A DNA stretch of 64,000 nucleotides from JBBIQS01 sp037442205 (GTDB lineage Bacteria; Myxococcota; Myxococcia; Myxococcales; UBA5297), in the NCBI GenBank assembly GCA_037442205.1, contig JBBIQS010000011.1, positions 47,300 to 111,299 on the forward strand, written 5' to 3'. Every line of letters starts with the position of its first letter. The first letter of the stretch is position 1. The notes below the pieces were generated by a model that ran no database searches, was not told where the DNA came from, and worked only from the letters and a program-made list of their open reading frames with translations. Positions 32,469 through 41,036 of the stretch are shown here, piece by piece. The position numbers and the translations under genes were made by a program.

Positions 32469-32711
32469 CGAACGAGGCGGCGGCATTGGCGCGCCAGCCA
32501 GGCTGGAGCCGTCCCTCGGCGGTGCGAGCCTTCCTCCCGCCGCGAGAGTCGCGGCGGGCGATCGGTCGCTCGCCCGTGGTCCTCATCCCGCCCCAGTTCG
32601 CTCGACTGTTCGCCACACTAGATCCGCATCGTCCGGTCCACTACGATGGCCAGCCTTGCCCTTGCCCCGAGCCTTGACCTCGGGCGCCGGGAAGGTCTTG
32701 CCGAGGCACCC

Positions 32712-34124
32712 ATGGCTACGCTCATCAAGAATATCGGCTACTTGGCAACGCTCGACGACCAACGGCGCGAGCTGAAGGACGCCTGGATCGTCATCGACGG
32801 CCCGCAGATAGCCCAGGTCGGCACCGGGGCCCTTCCCAAGCTCGACAACCTCGAGGAGACCATCGACGCCAAGGGCGGCCTGGTCATCCCGGGGATGGTG
32901 AACACCCACCACCACCTCTACCAGACCTTCTTCAAGAACCTGCCGATGGTGCAGGACGCCAAGCTCTTCGACTGGCTGGTCGGGCTCTATGAAGTCTGGC
33001 GCGAGCTGACCCCCGAGGACGTGCGGGTGAGCACGCTTCTGGGCGTCGGCGAGCTGCTGCTCACCGGCTGCACCACCGTCGCCGATCACCTCTACCTCTT
33101 CCCCAGCAGCCAGACCGGCGAGCTTCTCGACGTCTCGATCGCCGCCGCCGCCCAGCTCGGCGCTCGTTTCCACCCCAGCCGCGGCTCGATGTCCCGCGGC
33201 AAGTCCCACGGCGGCCTGCCCCCGGACGACGTGGTCCAGAAGCCCGAGGCCATTCTCAAGGACAGCGAGCGGGTCATCGGTCGCTATCACGATCCCAAGC
33301 GCTTCTCGATGTGCCGGCTGACCCTGGCTCCCTGCTCGCCGTTCTCGGTCACCGACGATCTGATGAAGGAGTCGGCCAGGCTGGCGCGCAAGCACAAGGT
33401 TCGGCTGCACACCCACCTCGCCGAGACCGAGGACGAGAACGACTTCTGCCTCAAGATGGTCGGGCTGCGCCCGCTCGACTACATGGAGAAGCTCGACTGG
33501 CTGGGGCCCGACGTCTGGTACGCCCACGGCGTCTACCTCAACGAGTCGGAGCTGAAGCGGATGGCGGCCACCGGCACTGGCATCGCCCACTGCCCGACCT
33601 CCAATCTGCGTCTGGGCTCCGGCATCGCGCCGATCCCCAAGGCGCTGGAGCTTGGCGTGCCTGTCGGCCTGGCGGTCGACGGCTCGGCGTCGAACGACGC
33701 CAGCGACATGATCGGCGAGCTGCGGATGTGCACCATGGTCCACCGCGTCGGCAGCGGAGTGGAGTCGATGCCGGCGCGCAAGGCGCTGGGCATCGCCACC
33801 CGCGGCGGGGCCCAGGTGCTTGGCCGCGACGACATCGGGCAGATCGCCCCGGGCTTTGCCGCCGATCTGGCGATCTTCCGCCTCGACGATCTCGGCCTGG
33901 CCGGCGCGATGCACGATCCGCTGGCCGCGCTGTGCTTCACCACCGGAATCCGCCGCGCCGACCGGGTGCTGGTCAACGGCAAGACGGTGGTCAAGGACGC
34001 GCGGCTGGTGAACGCCGACGCCGCCGAGATCTTCGAGAAGGCCAACCGGCAGTCGGCGGCGATGGTCGAGCGCGCGCAGAAGCGCACCGGCCTCAAGTTC
34101 CTCGAGACGAAGCAGCTTTCCTGA
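32712..34124 (+). CDS. 8-oxoguanine deaminase (amidohydrolase)
   Basis: This 470-residue amidohydrolase closely follows the 8-oxoguanine deaminase family. Zinc ligands sit in VNTHHHLYQTF, followed by TTVADHLYLFPSS, RFHPSRGSMS, LAPCSPFSVT, RLHTHLAETEDEND, YAHGVYLNE, GIAHCPTSNLRLGSGI and VDGSASNDASDM. The expected reaction is hydrolysis of 8-oxoguanine to uric acid and ammonia. It is the first gene of an operon with the three subunits of a molybdenum hydroxylase, so urate or a related purine may be shared. SsnA, its counterpart beside ygfK in E. coli, is a related amidohydrolase. The start at MATLIKN has CCGAGG upstream; a longer frame from 32646 lacks one. Confidence 0.88.
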   Translation: MATLIKNIGYLATLDDQRRELKDAWIVIDGPQIAQVGTGALPKLDNLEETIDAKGGLVIPGMVNTHHHLYQTFFKNLPMVQDAKLFDWLVGLYEVWRELTPEDVRVSTLLGVGELLLTGCTTVADHLYLFPSSQTGELLDVSIAAAAQLGARFHPSRGSMSRGKSHGGLPPDDVVQKPEAILKDSERVIGRYHDPKRFSMCRLTLAPCSPFSVTDDLMKESARLARKHKVRLHTHLAETEDENDFCLKMVGLRPLDYMEKLDWLGPDVWYAHGVYLNESELKRMAATGTGIAHCPTSNLRLGSGIAPIPKALELGVPVGLAVDGSASNDASDMIGELRMCTMVHRVGSGVESMPARKALGIATRGGAQVLGRDDIGQIAPGFAADLAIFRLDDLGLAGAMHDPLAALCFTTGIRRADRVLVNGKTVVKDARLVNADAAEIFEKANRQSAAMVERAQKRTGLKFLETKQLS

Positions 34125-34141
34125 AAAGCAAAGGCCAACGC

Positions 34142-34984
34142 ATGAGCAACGCGTACCATCAACCGACGCGCCTCGATGAGGCGCTCAAGCTCGTGGCGAA
34201 GGGGGCAACCCCGGTCGCCGGAGCCACCGGTCTCTACAGTCTGCGCTCGCTGCCCGAAGGCGAGCTGGTGGACGTCACCCGCCTCGGGCTCTCCGGCATC
34301 TCGCTCGAGAGCGGCCGGGTCTGGATTGGCGCCGCCACCACGCTCACCCAGATCGGCGACGCCAAGCAGCTTCCCGGCTGCGAGGGCGCGCTGCTGCGCC
34401 GTGCGGCCAAGGCGGTCGGCTCGCGGCCGATGCGCAACATGATCACCCTGGGCGGCAACCTGGCCCACTCCGCCTACTGGGAGGACATGCCTCCTGTCTT
34501 GCTGGCGGTGGAGGCGATGGTCGAGGTGCAGCGCGCCGGCGAACCGGCGCAGCTCTTCTCGATGGCCGATTGCCTCAAGCCCGGCAAGCGCCCCTGGGAC
34601 GGCGGGTTGATCACCCGCTTCGCCATCCCGCTCCCCGAAGGCATCCGCAGCTTCGGCTATGAGCGCTTCAGCAAGACCGTCAACGACTACTCGCTGTGCA
34701 CCTCGGTCTGCGTGCTGCGGCGCGAGGGCCAGGCGGTGCGCGACGTGCGGCTGGTGCTCGGGGCGGTGCAGCCTCGTCCGTACCGCGTCCCCGAGGCGGA
34801 GAAGCTGGTGGAGGGGAAGGCGTTCGCGCCGCTGCTGCTCGACGAGCTGGCGGCCAAGGTCCGGGAAGTGGCGCAGGTCGGGCCCAACTTCCGGGCCTCC
34901 AACGAGTACCGCCGTGAGCTGACCGGGACCCTGTCCCGCCGAGCGGTCGAGACGGCTTTCAACTGGGCGATGAGGGAGACCTGA
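34142..34984 (+). CDS. Molybdenum hydroxylase FAD-binding subunit (XdhB/YgfM-like)
   Basis: This 280-residue protein is the FAD subunit of a xanthine-dehydrogenase-like enzyme. Its N-terminal half has PVAGATGLYSL and IGAATTLTQI, then the flavin contact RNMITLGGNLAHSAYWEDMPPVLLA, with the C-terminal CO dehydrogenase flavoprotein domain after residue 170 (VRDVRLVLGAVQPRPYRVPEAEKLV). It would take electrons from the 2Fe-2S subunit to NAD or another acceptor. It starts 17 nt after the deaminase stop and ends 1 nt before the next start. Compared with classical XdhB the FAD loops are short, as in YgfM. Confidence 0.9.
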   Translation: MSNAYHQPTRLDEALKLVAKGATPVAGATGLYSLRSLPEGELVDVTRLGLSGISLESGRVWIGAATTLTQIGDAKQLPGCEGALLRRAAKAVGSRPMRNMITLGGNLAHSAYWEDMPPVLLAVEAMVEVQRAGEPAQLFSMADCLKPGKRPWDGGLITRFAIPLPEGIRSFGYERFSKTVNDYSLCTSVCVLRREGQAVRDVRLVLGAVQPRPYRVPEAEKLVEGKAFAPLLLDELAAKVREVAQVGPNFRASNEYRRELTGTLSRRAVETAFNWAMRET

Positions 34985-34985
34985 T

Positions 34986-35486
34986 ATGCGCTTCTCCACC
35001 AAGATCAACGGACAGGCCCGCGAAGTCGACTGCGCCCCCAACGCCACGCTGCTCGAGGTGCTGCGCTCGCTGGGCTACACGAGCGTCAAGCAGGGCTGCG
35101 ACCGCGAAGGAATGTGCGGGGCCTGCACGGTGCTGCTCGACGGCGAGGCGATCCTGAGCTGCATGACTCCGGCCCCCAGGGCCGCCGGGCGAGAGATCAC
35201 CTCGGTCGAGGCGCTGGGAAGCCCCAGCGCGCCGCACCCGATTCAGAAGGCCTTCGTCGAGGCCGGCGCGGTGCAGTGCGGCTTCTGCACCCCGGGGATG
35301 ATCCTCGCCACCAAGTCGCTGCTCGATCGCGTTCCGGCTCCGTCAGACCAGCAGATCGGCGACGCCTTGAGCGGCAACCTCTGCCGCTGCACCGGCTACG
35401 TGAAGATCGTGGAAGCGGTGAAGAACGCCGCCCAGGCCATTGCCCCTGGCGCCGTCCAGGCCAAGGAGTCCGCCCATGCCAAGTGA
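34986..35486 (+). CDS. Molybdenum hydroxylase 2Fe-2S subunit (XdhC/CoxS-like)
   Basis: The 166-residue protein has the plant-type ferredoxin motif (CDREGMCGACTVLLDGEAILSC, the fourth Cys included) and the second helical 2Fe-2S motif (CGFCTPGMIL then LCRCTGY). Length and layout match small subunits of the xanthine oxidase family. It transfers electrons from the Mo centre to FAD. The gene begins right after the FAD subunit and its 3' end overlaps the Mo-subunit start by 11 nt, implying translational coupling. In E. coli XdhD this domain is fused to the Mo subunit; here it is separate. Confidence 0.94.
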   Translation: MRFSTKINGQAREVDCAPNATLLEVLRSLGYTSVKQGCDREGMCGACTVLLDGEAILSCMTPAPRAAGREITSVEALGSPSAPHPIQKAFVEAGAVQCGFCTPGMILATKSLLDRVPAPSDQQIGDALSGNLCRCTGYVKIVEAVKNAAQAIAPGAVQAKESAHAK

Positions 35487-37824
35487 CGCCAAGAGCTTCA
35501 AGGTGGTCGGCCATTCGGTGGCCAAGGTCGATGCCTACGGCATGGCCTGCGGACGCGAGCAGTACGTCGCCGACTACGACACCCGCGACTCCCTGATCGG
35601 CTACATCGTTCCCAGCCCGCACGCCCACGCGCGCATCAAGCGGATCGACGCCAGCAAGGCCCGGGCGATGGCAGGGGTCCACACGGTGCTGACCTGGGAA
35701 GACCTGCCGCGCAACATCCACACCACCGCCGGCCAGGGCTTCGTCGAGCCGTCGCCGTACGACAGCTACATCCTCGACAACAAGGTCCGCTTCGTCGGCG
35801 ACCGGGTGGCGCTGATCGCCGCCGAAACCCGCGAGATCGCCGAGGCGGCGGGCAAGGCGCTGGAGATCGAGTGGGAGGTGCTGCCGGCGGTCCTCGACGC
35901 CGACAAGGCCATGGACCCGGGCGCGCCGGTGATCCACGACGAGCCGGAGGCCCACGCCACCATCCCGGTGCCCTACGACCCTTCGAAGAACATGGCCGCC
36001 GCGGTGGCCATGGGCGTCGGCGACATGGAGGAGGTGCTGCGCAAGTCGCACCTCTCCTACTCGCAGACCTATTCGACGCACTACGCCCAGCACTGCCCGA
36101 TCGAGCCGCACGTCTGCCTGGGCTACCTCGATCCGCGCGACCGGCTGGTGCTGGTCAGCTCGACCCAGGTTCCCTTCCACGCCCGGCGCATCACCGCCCA
36201 GGCGCTGGGAATCCCGGTCCGGCAGGTGCGGGTGGTCAAGCCCCGCATCGGCGGCGGCTTCGGCGCCAAGCAGGAAGTGCTCTTGGAGCAGATGGTCGGA
36301 GCGCTGGTGCTCAAGTCCCGCCGCAAGATCCTGCTGCAGCTGACCCGGGCCGAGGAGTTCGTCAGCCGCACCCGCCATCCGATCAAGACCACCATGGACG
36401 GCGGCTTCAACGCCGACGGCACGGTCAACGGCATGCGGATGAAGGTGCTGAGCAACACCGGCGCCTACGGCTCGCATGCGCTGACGGTGATGAGCAACTG
36501 CGGCTCGAAGGTGCTGCCGCTCTACCGGATGACGACCGTGGCCTTCGACGGCAAGGCGGTCTACACCAACCTGCCGGTCGGCGGCGCCTACCGCGGCTAC
36601 GGGGCCACCCAGTCGGCCTTCGCCATGGAGGTCTTCCTCGACGAGGTGGCGGAGAAGCTCAAGATCGACCCGCTCGAGCTGCGCCGGCGCAACCACATCC
36701 AGCCCGGCGAGAGCTCGCCGGTCTTCGCCGCCTTGGGCGAGGGGAAGCCCGGCGTCGAGCAGCGCATCGGCTCCTCGGGAATGGCCGAGTGCCTGGAGCG
36801 CGGCGCCAAGGCCATCAACTGGGTCGAGAAGCGCGGCAAGCCAGGAAACGGGCCCATCAAGCGCGGCATCGGCATGTGCGCGCTGATGCAGGGCAGCTCG
36901 ATCCCCGAGATCGATATGGCCTCGGTGGCGATGAAGATGAACGACGACGGCTCGTTCAACCTCAACGCGGGCGCGACCGACCTCGGCACCGGTTCGGACA
37001 CCGTGTTGGCGCAGATCGCCGCCGAAGTGCTGGGCGTCGAGACCGAGGACATGGTGGTGGTCTCCTCGGACACCGATCTGACGCCGTTCGACGTCGGGGC
37101 CTACGCCTCGAGCACCACCTATCTGTCGGGCGAGGCCGCGCGCAAAGCGGCGCTGGACGTGGCGATGCAGATCCGCGAAGTCGCCGCCGACATGTTCAAC
37201 GAGCTGGAGCGGGTCGAGCCGCGTCCCGATCCGGCCAAGCTGGTGCTCAAGGAGAAGCGGGTCTTCGAGCCGGGCGGCAAGAGCTTCACCCTGGCGCAGG
37301 TGGCGCTGCGCTCGCTCTATGAGCGGGACCAGCACCAGATCGCCGCCACCGCTTCGGCGATCAGCCACAAGTCGCCGCCGCCGTTCTCGGCCCACTTCGC
37401 CGAGGTCGAGGTGGATACCGAGACCGGCCAGGTGAAGGTGAAGAAGTACGTGGCGGCCATCGACTGCGGCACCGCCATCAACCCCAAGCTGGCCGAGGGG
37501 CAGGTGGAGGGCGCGGTGGTCAACGGGTTGTCCTACGTGCTGACCGAGGAGTACCTGTTCGACGAGAACGGGCGGATGCGCAACCCGAACTTCGCCGACT
37601 ACAAGCTCTTCGGCGTCCCGGACATGCCGGAGATGGTGACCATCATGGTCCCCACCTACGAGGAGAGCGGCCCCTACGGCGCCAAGAGCGTCTCGGAGAT
37701 CTGCATCAACGGGCCCGGGCCGGCGATCTCCAACGCCATCTACGACGCGGTCGGGGTGCGGATGCGCGACATGCCGTTCACCGCCGAGAAGGTCCTGGCG
37801 GCGATCAAGGCCAAGCGCGGCTGA
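35476..37824 (+). CDS. Molybdenum hydroxylase large (Mo-cofactor-binding) subunit, purine hydroxylase-like
   Basis: This 782-residue catalytic subunit has the xanthine dehydrogenase a/b hammerhead (residues 15-120: VDAYGMACGREQYVADY). Cofactor-binding segments follow: SSTQVPFHARR, GGGFGAKQEV, GGAYRGYGATQSAFAMEV, GATDLGTGSDTV, and near the C-terminus PYGAKSVSEICI, whose Glu is the expected active-site base. The start ATG has AAGGAG eight nt upstream. Together with the deaminase and ygfK it suggests a purine or hypoxanthine hydroxylase, possibly the selenium-dependent type, in which Se is a cofactor ligand and leaves no special codon. Whether Se is used cannot be read from this window. A strong hairpin follows. 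Confidence 0.92.
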   Translation: MPSDAKSFKVVGHSVAKVDAYGMACGREQYVADYDTRDSLIGYIVPSPHAHARIKRIDASKARAMAGVHTVLTWEDLPRNIHTTAGQGFVEPSPYDSYILDNKVRFVGDRVALIAAETREIAEAAGKALEIEWEVLPAVLDADKAMDPGAPVIHDEPEAHATIPVPYDPSKNMAAAVAMGVGDMEEVLRKSHLSYSQTYSTHYAQHCPIEPHVCLGYLDPRDRLVLVSSTQVPFHARRITAQALGIPVRQVRVVKPRIGGGFGAKQEVLLEQMVGALVLKSRRKILLQLTRAEEFVSRTRHPIKTTMDGGFNADGTVNGMRMKVLSNTGAYGSHALTVMSNCGSKVLPLYRMTTVAFDGKAVYTNLPVGGAYRGYGATQSAFAMEVFLDEVAEKLKIDPLELRRRNHIQPGESSPVFAALGEGKPGVEQRIGSSGMAECLERGAKAINWVEKRGKPGNGPIKRGIGMCALMQGSSIPEIDMASVAMKMNDDGSFNLNAGATDLGTGSDTVLAQIAAEVLGVETEDMVVVSSDTDLTPFDVGAYASSTTYLSGEAARKAALDVAMQIREVAADMFNELERVEPRPDPAKLVLKEKRVFEPGGKSFTLAQVALRSLYERDQHQIAATASAISHKSPPPFSAHFAEVEVDTETGQVKVKKYVAAIDCGTAINPKLAEGQVEGAVVNGLSYVLTEEYLFDENGRMRNPNFADYKLFGVPDMPEMVTIMVPTYEESGPYGAKSVSEICINGPGPAISNAIYDAVGVRMRDMPFTAEKVLAAIKAKRG

Positions 37825-37839
37825 CAGCCACAGAAGCTC

Positions 37840-37879
37840 CCGCGGCCCGGCGCCTCTTCGCGAGGTGGCCGGGCCGCGG
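37840..37879 (+). terminator. Terminator of the molybdenum hydroxylase operon
   Basis: CCGCGGCCCGGC and GCCGGGCCGCGG form a perfect 12-bp stem with extra CCTC/GAGG pairing in the loop, 15 nt after the operon's last stop. TGCGTTT follows. Confidence 0.75.
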
Positions 37880-38105
37880 TGCGTTTGGCCTGCTCACAGT
37901 CGAGACAACCGGCGAGCGAGCCTTGCGAGGAACAACGGCTTCGGTGGGATGCGGCTGAGAGCCGGGCTCGTCTGTCTCGCTGACGAACGGGATCCGAATA
38001 GCCTCTCGCGAATGTGCTCCTATCTTGTCCGTTTCCGCCGCCCGGCCACCAGCAATCCGCCACGATGCCGGAGGGATGATGGAGAGAAGGCCCCGGGATT
38101 TTTGA

Positions 38106-38651
38106 TCATGGCGGGCAGGGAGTCGCCTCGAAGGTGCCAGTTGCCCGATCCGCATCGAAAGTCACATCAAAGGACCCTTTGACGACCGGGTTTGCTCCCT
38201 GCGTGACTGAGTCGAGCCTGACCGTTCCCTGGGTCATGTACGAAGCTGCAGCCTCAGGGGAATAGAATGCACCCCACACCTTCCCGGCGCGATCGATGCC
38301 GCTCTTGTAGTCGGCATCGGTGATGACCGGATAGCTGCCAACGGCCGTTCCTTCCAGCACAAAGAAGAACGCGGGGGCCGTTTCTGCCTTCTTCTTGAGC
38401 AACTCGCAGACGTTCGCACTGGTGGAGAGAGTTACCGAGATCGAGCTCGCTCCCGCTTCGGGATTGTTCCATACCGCCCGTTGAACGGCCAGGGACGATC
38501 CCGCCACGGTTCCATTGAAGCTGTTCGCTCCAGGCCCACAGCCCAGAACCGCGGCGACAGCGATGAGCAGGGCTGGCAACGCCGACAGCCCGAAGAACGT
38601 CCGTTTCGGGAGCGCCGATCGGATTGACCGTTTGCTCATTGTTTCGCTCAT
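38106..38651 (-). CDS. Lipoprotein of unknown function (last gene of ECF sigma operon)
   Basis: This 181-residue protein has a lipoprotein signal ending AVLGC. The mature part is a beta-rich domain of about 140 residues with two Cys (SANVCELLKKK and the C-terminal ATPCPP) that could form a disulfide. It begins within the stop of the upstream lipoprotein (ATGA overlap at 38648-38651), so the two are translationally coupled. No family is recognised. Position at the end of an ECF sigma/FecR-like unit suggests a surface role, which is inference. Confidence 0.7.
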   Translation of the reverse strand: MSETMSKRSIRSALPKRTFFGLSALPALLIAVAAVLGCGPGANSFNGTVAGSSLAVQRAVWNNPEAGASSISVTLSTSANVCELLKKKAETAPAFFFVLEGTAVGSYPVITDADYKSGIDRAGKVWGAFYSPEAAASYMTQGTVRLDSVTQGANPVVKGSFDVTFDADRATGTFEATPCPP

Positions 38652-39346
38652 CGGCCGGTCCCTTTCAGAGCAAACTGCTTGCAGCCGGGGTCAGGAATGG
38701 CGCTGCACTCGGTGGCGCTGGGATCCGACGTTTCGAGCGTGAATGTGTTGGCGCTCGGGAGATAGCTCCTGAGCGCACCTGGCTTGAAAGTCGCGTCGAC
38801 TTGGATAGCCGACCCTGGAGGAATGCTCACGGCGCCGGAAGCCAATGATGGCAAGGTGGCGATCGAGAACACCGCCGTGTCTAGCGATGCCGAGAGACCA
38901 AGCCGGGATACTTCGCAAGAGGCGGAGCCGGCGTTGATCAGCTGCACCCACAGGGTGGTGGTTGTTCCCACGGCCTGTGAGCCGAAGTCGACGAGGTGTC
39001 CATCAGTTCCTGGCGGCTCGACCGCGTTGAGCTTACAGCCCGGCCAAGGGCCACACACGCCGCCATCGCAGGATGCGCAGATTCCACAGGCGATCCCTGC
39101 ATTGCACGCCGCAGAGTTTGTATCCAGTAGGCAGGTGCCGTTCAGACAACAGCCGTACTTGCAGCTGAAGCGGTCGCAGCTTCCAGCATCGGAGCCGCCA
39201 TCGTCGCCCGCATCGTGCGAGTCTGCCCGTGAGCTACTACAGCCCTCCGCGTCCCCGCCGTGTTCGATTGGGTTGGAACAGCCTAGGAGTGCGACGCAGG
39301 CCAGAGTTTTGGCCAGGTGGCGCCAGAGAAGGGGTTGCTTCGTCAT
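38648..39346 (-). CDS. Cys-rich lipoprotein with Ig-like (ASH-type) domain
   Basis: The 232-residue lipoprotein has a signal ending ALLGC. An Asp/Ser-rich linker precedes a Cys-rich segment (about residues 57-110; SCDRFSCKYGCCLNGTCL and ACGICASCDGGVCGPWPGC) with many possible disulfides. A C-terminal beta domain (DFGSQAVGTTTTLWVQLINAGSASCEVSRL) has the pattern of ASH/choice-of-anchor repeats common in myxobacterial surface proteins. The ribosome site is AAGGA. It overlaps the next gene by 4 nt and follows the FecR-like gene by 21 nt. Probably exposed on the outer membrane; binding partner unknown. Confidence 0.75.
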   Translation of the reverse strand: MTKQPLLWRHLAKTLACVALLGCSNPIEHGGDAEGCSSSRADSHDAGDDGGSDAGSCDRFSCKYGCCLNGTCLLDTNSAACNAGIACGICASCDGGVCGPWPGCKLNAVEPPGTDGHLVDFGSQAVGTTTTLWVQLINAGSASCEVSRLGLSASLDTAVFSIATLPSLASGAVSIPPGSAIQVDATFKPGALRSYLPSANTFTLETSDPSATECSAIPDPGCKQFALKGTGR

Positions 39347-39367
39347 GGTGCATCCTTGGTAGGTGAC

Positions 39368-40417
39368 CTACGGCACAGCGGGACAGCCCAACTCGACCTG
39401 GGCGGCTATTACTTCCTGGTCGTAGCGACCGGAGGGGAATCTCAGAATGTGTGCCCGCCAATGCGCGCAAGCCTTGGCGGAGTCCGTCAGTTGGCGGGTG
39501 TAGATCGACCCCAGCTCGTACGAGAGCCGCTCGCGGGTGACCGGCCGGTACCCCGCTTCAAGTGCTGCTTCGAGCGTCGTCGCCGCTTCGCCGAACTGGC
39601 CGCGGCTGCGCAACATGTTGACCCTCTGCAGCAGTGCGGCGGAGTCGATCTGTTCCTCCTCGAGCGTGCGAATCGTACTGGGAGCCTTCGCGACCACCGG
39701 TGGTCGCGAAGGTTGGGCGCGGAATACCGCGGGCTCCTCGGTAGTCTGGGTGGGAGCCGCAGGGAGCACCTTCTCGGCGGTCCGCGGGGGCGGGTTCAGA
39801 TCTTGAGGCCACCGCAGCGTTTGCCCGGGCTGGAGTAGAAAGCTGCGCCCATCGAGCGACACGAAGCGGATCGACCCCTCGTTCAGCTCGACCCGACCCC
39901 CGTCCACGCCTTGGTACACGGTGAACTGGGTGCCGACGATCTCGATGGCCCCATGGGAGACCAGAATCCGCACCGGTCCCTTCGTGCCGCGCTTGCCAAT
40001 CACGAAGCGGGCTTTCCCCTCGACCAGGCGAAGGTCGTCTCCTTCACGAAGAAAGGACGCCTTGGAGGCGACCTCGGCGAAGCCAGCGAACGAGGGGTGG
40101 CTGAGCGCCGCAGTCCCAGATTCTATGGTGACGGTCCTGTCCTTTCCTTCCGCATAGCGCAGGTCGCCGGAGAGGTTCTCGATCGCCAGGCCGCCTGCCA
40201 TCAGGGGACCCCTCGGTGCTCCGCCGCTCCAAAGCAGGAGAAAGGTTGCGCAGGCGGCGACGACTGTTGCCGCTATCGCCCAGGTCCGCTTCCTCGTCGG
40301 CGGCCTCTGCGCCTCGAGCAGCACTCGTCGCAGCCGCGCGTCGGCTGCAGACGAGAGCGCGTCCTCGAACCGACCGTCAACCGCCTTGAGAGCGGCGTCG
40401 AAGTTACCCTTCGGCAT
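39368..40417 (-). CDS. FecR-like membrane regulator (putative anti-sigma or sigma regulator)
   Basis: The product is 349 residues from MPKGNFDAA, chosen for its GGAGG ribosome site. A cytoplasmic N-terminus of about 40 residues is followed by one membrane helix (TWAIAATVVAACATFLLLW). A periplasmic FecR domain follows (about 80-190; KGPVRILVSHGAIEIVGTQFTVYQ, RVELNEGSIRFVS, LLQPGQTLRW). A Pro-rich linker and a TPR-like C-terminal region (ALLQRVNMLRSRGQFGEAATTLEAAL) complete it. It overlaps the ECF sigma gene by 14 nt, so it should bind that sigma factor and pass a periplasmic signal to it. No TonB receptor is adjacent, unlike Fec systems. Confidence 0.8.
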   Translation of the reverse strand: MPKGNFDAALKAVDGRFEDALSSAADARLRRVLLEAQRPPTRKRTWAIAATVVAACATFLLLWSGGAPRGPLMAGGLAIENLSGDLRYAEGKDRTVTIESGTAALSHPSFAGFAEVASKASFLREGDDLRLVEGKARFVIGKRGTKGPVRILVSHGAIEIVGTQFTVYQGVDGGRVELNEGSIRFVSLDGRSFLLQPGQTLRWPQDLNPPPRTAEKVLPAAPTQTTEEPAVFRAQPSRPPVVAKAPSTIRTLEEEQIDSAALLQRVNMLRSRGQFGEAATTLEAALEAGYRPVTRERLSYELGSIYTRQLTDSAKACAHWRAHILRFPSGRYDQEVIAAQVELGCPAVP

Positions 40418-40967
40418 GATCGACCTCCCACCCCGCCTCGGAAACATGCGCCCAAGCTCGCGTCAACAGCTTCGACACATAGCCTTCCGACAGCGAAAGC
40501 ACCTGGGCGATCTCCTTCTGCGTCTTTCCCTCGAGGACCTTCATGCACAGCACCACGCGCTCCTGGCCGGGCAAGCTCTGGAGAGTCGCCAGCACTTCAC
40601 CGGCCTCTTCCTCGCGGACGAGCGCTAGATCGGGAGGTCCCTCGACCGCATCCGCCTCCTCAGCGCCGAGCAGCCGACGCAGCCGGCCGACCCATGACCG
40701 CTCGGTGCGAAGACGGGTCAACGCCAGGTTGGCCGTGACGCGATAGAGCCAGCCGCCCAGGTCATGGTGGCCGTCGAGACGCGGAAAATGTTCGAGCAGG
40801 CGGAGGAACACGTCCTGCGTCAGGTCCTCGGCCCAACTGGCCTTGCCACCGCCGTATCGAAGCGCCCACTGGTAGACCCGCCGCCGATGCGCCTGGTAGC
40901 AGTCCTCGAAAGTCATCGGCTCTGACGCGCTCGGGGACGTCGGCAGTGATGGGGCGATTGCAGGCAT
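40404..40967 (-). CDS. ECF-type RNA polymerase sigma factor
   Basis: This 187-residue ECF sigma factor has region 2 (CYQAHRRRVYQWALRYGGGKASWAEDLTQDVFLRLLEHF...LGGWLYRVTANLAL) and region 4 with helix-turn-helix (LPGQERVVLCMKVLEGKTQKEIAQVLSLSEGYVSKLLTRA), joined by a Glu-rich linker. It would direct transcription of its own operon and perhaps other surface genes. An alternative start is the ATG at 40916 (MTFEDCY), which would drop a Pro/Ser-rich leader. Neither start has a strong ribosome site. The FecR-like gene overlaps its 3' end. Confidence 0.9.
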   Translation of the reverse strand: MPAIAPSLPTSPSASEPMTFEDCYQAHRRRVYQWALRYGGGKASWAEDLTQDVFLRLLEHFPRLDGHHDLGGWLYRVTANLALTRLRTERSWVGRLRRLLGAEEADAVEGPPDLALVREEEAGEVLATLQSLPGQERVVLCMKVLEGKTQKEIAQVLSLSEGYVSKLLTRAWAHVSEAGWEVDHAEG

Positions 40968-41036
40968 TCAGCTACACCACTCACCGGACACCCCAGACTT
41001 TCCTCAAGAGGCGCGAAAGTTGGCGGCAAGCGGTCA

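Noticed and set aside
38106..39346. Secretion-system or pilus role for the two lipoproteins
   Set aside because: No motif supports it; only their place behind the ECF sigma and FecR-like genes is known.
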